DNA of 7,629 nt. It comes from RGIG8597 sp045133795 (GTDB lineage Bacteria > Spirochaetota > GWE2-31-10). A model generated the notes under the pieces. That model had not been told where the DNA came from. It worked only from the letters and a program-made list of their open reading frames with translations, and did not search any database. This document shows, in pieces, positions 5,530-7,629 of the stretch. Each line of letters begins with the position of its first letter. Position 1 is the stretch's first letter. The stretch covers positions 1-7,629 of the forward strand of contig JBGUUT010000067.1 in assembly GCA_045133795.1 (NCBI GenBank), in the 5' to 3' direction. A program made the position numbers and the translations under genes.

Positions 5530-5592
5530 ATATACACACCGGTTTTAATTCTGCCGGAACAATTCCCACTAAATTTAAAAAGGATATTAATT

Positions 5593-7209
5593 ATGATTCA
5601 AGCATGTGATATTACATTGCAATTTGGAAAAAGAATTTTATTCAAAGATGTAAATGTTAAGTTCAGCGGAGGAAACTGTTACGGTTTGATTGGTGCAAAC
5701 GGTGCAGGAAAATCTACTTTCTTAAAAGTTCTTACAGGTGAACAAGAAGCGACATCCGGAGAAGTCATCATCGACAAAGGTAAACGTCTTGCTTATTTAC
5801 GCCAGAACCACAATGAATTCGATAACTACGGAGTAATTGAAACCGTAATTATGGGATATAAGAAACTTTATGACATCATGACAGAAAAAGATGCCATCTA
5901 CGAAAAACCGGATTTTTCCGATGAAGACGGAATCAGAGCCAGTGAATTGGAAACTGAATTCGGTGAACTGGGCGGATATGAAGCAGAAAACGACGCTGCT
6001 AAATTGTTGTCCGGTTTGGGTATTCCTGAAGATTTACATGATAAAAAAATGGCAGAACTGGGCGGAAGCGAAAAAGTTCGTGTTCTTATTGCACAGGCTT
6101 TGTTCGGAAATCCAGACATTTTGTTAATGGATGAGCCTACAAACTACTTGGATATCGACTCTATCAAATGGTTGGAAGAATTCCTTATCAACTTCGAAAA
6201 TACCGTAGTTGTAGTAAGCCACGACCGTCACTTTTTAAATACAGTTTGTACTCACATCGTAGATATTGACTATGGTAAATTGACATTTTATGCCGGAAAC
6301 TACGATTTCTGGTATGAATCAAGTCAGTTGTTACGCAAACAATTAAAAGATGAAAATAAAAAGAAAGAAGAAAGAATTGCAGAATTGAAAGACTTTATCA
6401 GACGATTCAGTTCTAATGCCGCAAAATCAAAACAGGCTACAAGCCGTAAGAAGATTTTGGACAAAATCAACCTTGAAGAAATGCGTCCTTCTTCACGTAA
6501 GTTCCCGTATATTGCATTCACACCGTCACGTGAATCAGGTAAAGAAATACTTTCTATCGAAAAACTTAATAAAGTTGTCGACGGAGTAACTTTGTTGAAA
6601 GATGTTTCATTTACAGTACAAAAAGGTGAAAAAATCGCAATTATCGGACAAGACAGTATTGCAAAAACAATGTTGTTCAAAATTCTTGCAGGTGAAGAAA
6701 AAGCTGATAAAGGTGAAATCACTTGGGGGCAGACTATCAATTATGCATATTTCCCTAAAGATAACTCTAAGTTCTTTGATAATGTTGATTTATCATTAAT
6801 TGACTGGTTGAAACAATTTTCTAAGAATACAGAAGAAACTTATATCAGAAGCTTTTTGGGTAGAATGTTATTCTCCGGAGATGAATCTCTAAAAAGTGCA
6901 AAAGTTCTTTCCGGTGGAGAAAAAGTTCGTTGTATGCTTTCAAGAATGATGTTAAGCGAAGCAAACTTTTTAATGTTGGATGAAGCGACAAACCACTTAG
7001 ATTTGGAATCTATCACAGCATTAAATAACGGTCTTACAGCATACAAAGAATCAATGCTTTTTGTATCACAAGACCACCAGTTTATCAGTACTATTGCAAA
7101 TCGTATTATCGAAATTACTCCTAAAGGAATTATCGATAAATCAATCAGTTACGATGACTACCTTGAATCTGCTGAAATCAGAGAATTACAAAAAGAAATG
7201 TACAGCTAA
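5593..7209 (+). CDS. ybiT: ABC-F family ATPase, YbiT type, with one degenerate ATP site
   Basis: ABC-F proteins are soluble tandem ATPases that bind the ribosomal E site and adjust translation; some give antibiotic protection. This 538-residue protein aligns by eye along its length with E. coli YbiT (about 530), including MQFG-like start, VIMGYK, FSSNAAKSKQATSR in the interdomain linker and EITP near the C-terminus. NBD1 has Walker A GANGAGKST (34-42), signature-position LGGSEK (156-161), Walker B with Asp180-Glu181 and switch His210. The charged helical linker spans about 245-310. NBD2 has GQDSIAKTM at the Walker A position (352-360), intact LSGGEK (439-444), DEATNHLD with Glu464, and SQDHQF with Gln493 in place of the switch His. 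There are no membrane segments, so it is not a transporter. AAAGGA at 5579-5584 is 8 nt from the ATG. It is monocistronic, with its own promoter and terminator. A housekeeping translation role is more likely than resistance, by the YbiT resemblance. Confidence 0.92.
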   Translation: MIQACDITLQFGKRILFKDVNVKFSGGNCYGLIGANGAGKSTFLKVLTGEQEATSGEVIIDKGKRLAYLRQNHNEFDNYGVIETVIMGYKKLYDIMTEKDAIYEKPDFSDEDGIRASELETEFGELGGYEAENDAAKLLSGLGIPEDLHDKKMAELGGSEKVRVLIAQALFGNPDILLMDEPTNYLDIDSIKWLEEFLINFENTVVVVSHDRHFLNTVCTHIVDIDYGKLTFYAGNYDFWYESSQLLRKQLKDENKKKEERIAELKDFIRRFSSNAAKSKQATSRKKILDKINLEEMRPSSRKFPYIAFTPSRESGKEILSIEKLNKVVDGVTLLKDVSFTVQKGEKIAIIGQDSIAKTMLFKILAGEEKADKGEITWGQTINYAYFPKDNSKFFDNVDLSLIDWLKQFSKNTEETYIRSFLGRMLFSGDESLKSAKVLSGGEKVRCMLSRMMLSEANFLMLDEATNHLDLESITALNNGLTAYKESMLFVSQDHQFISTIANRIIEITPKGIIDKSISYDDYLESAEIRELQKEMYS

Positions 7210-7238
7210 TATGCTTTATAATTTTCATCATAAAATAG

Positions 7239-7267
7239 AAACGCACTCTTCCCGGAGTGCGTTTTTT
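7239..7267. terminator. Terminator between convergent genes, possibly bidirectional
   Basis: A perfect 10-bp stem (7239-7248 with 7255-7264, loop TTCCCG) runs into T to 7267 on the plus strand, ending the ABC-F transcript. On the minus strand the same stem is followed by a T-rich stretch interrupted by C and A, so it may also serve the convergent nuclease gene, whose stop codon is only five bases away. Confidence 0.88.
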
Positions 7268-7271
7268 ATTT

Positions 7272-7629
7272 TTACAGCTTTTCTATTTCTTCTATAGACA
7301 GTCCGGTACCGTCAGCTACTTGTTCAACAGAAAGCCCCATAGAAAGAAACTTTTTCGCAGTTTCAACAGCTTTTTGATATGCACCTTGCGTGATTCCCAA
7401 TGAAATACCACGTTCTTCACCGATTGCAATACCTTCGTTACGACCATATTCTTCATCGGCAGAAAATCCGGAATCATAAGTATCTTGTTTCAACATTTCC
7501 CACGTCATATATTCTGCCCTCCATTCCTCATTGCCTTGAACTCGCTTTAATTCCTTACAGATTTTATTCGTCAAAGGCGTTTCGCTTTTACCGGTCGAAA
7601 TAAATTCTAATAGCTTTCTGATTTTCTCG
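7272..7629 (-). CDS. C-terminal part of an Rpn-family recombination-promoting nuclease/putative transposase (5' end outside window)
   Basis: The frame is open from the right edge to TAA at 7274-7272 and gives 118 residues with no start needed inside the window; an internal TTG at 7574 should not be taken as the start. The visible part carries NEEWRAEYMTWEMLKQD, a block I associate with the C-terminal region of Rpn/PD-(D/E)XK-type putative transposases. It is followed by a Gly/Glu-rich segment with repeats of the form EGIAIGEERGISLGITQG, then a helix-turn-helix-like tail, MGLSVEQVADGTGLSIEEIEKL. Rpn proteins are DNA endonucleases linked to RecA-independent recombination and are often multicopy. 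The PD-(D/E)XK catalytic core would lie upstream, outside the window, so activity cannot be judged. It is convergent with the ABC-F gene, with a shared terminator between. Confidence 0.75.
   Translation of the reverse strand, partial: EKIRKLLEFISTGKSETPLTNKICKELKRVQGNEEWRAEYMTWEMLKQDTYDSGFSADEEYGRNEGIAIGEERGISLGITQGAYQKAVETAKKFLSMGLSVEQVADGTGLSIEEIEKL

Noticed and set aside
5339..5569. A 76-codon minus-strand open frame between rlpA and the ABC-F gene
   Set aside because: It overlaps the rlpA terminator and the ABC-F promoter and leader, and the peptide shows no family features.
6324..6740. A 138-codon minus-strand open frame inside the ABC-F gene
   Set aside because: It is antisense to a well-supported conserved coding region, including the linker and NBD2; it is a shadow of AT-rich codon use.
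7400..7603. A 67-codon plus-strand open frame at the right edge
   Set aside because: It is antisense to the Rpn-type frame, which has recognisable family blocks.

Overview
The window is AT-rich bacterial DNA that looks like a flagellated, probably anaerobic, host-associated bacterium. My best guess is a Treponema-like spirochaete. The reasons are the flagellar chaperone genes, the metX-metW pair, strong purine-rich ribosome binding sites in AT-rich spacers, a C-terminal fragment of an Rpn-type nuclease and a hairpin-rich intergenic element of a kind I associate with Treponema. No single gene proves the genus, so this rests on the overall look and on memory.

Layout, left to right. Positions 1-66 hold a short minus-strand frame that leaves the window; it may be the start of a gene. 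Positions 28-302 hold a run of about ten small hairpins with a duplicated 39-nt unit and no convincing gene. An iron-containing, probably NADPH-dependent alcohol dehydrogenase follows (452-1669), with a dyad over its predicted -10 box and a strong terminator after it. Next is metX-metW (1867-3617), two four-base-overlapping genes for acylation of homoserine in methionine synthesis, behind a good housekeeping promoter. Then come fliS and a FlgN-like coiled-coil protein (3719-4580), overlapping by 14 bases and ended by a terminator. A secreted RlpA-type DPBB/SPOR cell-wall protein follows (4741-5355) with its own terminator. A YbiT-type ABC-F ATPase (5593-7209) has a consensus -35 box, a leader of about 100 nt and a terminator. 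The right edge (7272-7629, minus strand) is the C-terminal part of an Rpn-family nuclease/putative transposase gene.

The genes form independent short units: a redox enzyme, a methionine-biosynthesis pair, a flagellar export-chaperone pair, a peptidoglycan enzyme and a translation factor. Most are separated by clear Rho-independent terminators; I see no convincing one between metW and fliS. There is no obvious defence island, prophage, CRISPR array, tRNA or rRNA gene.

The most unusual observations are two. In the ABC-F protein, every element of one composite ATP site is degenerate while the other site is canonical. The hairpin array at the left is structure that no gene explains.
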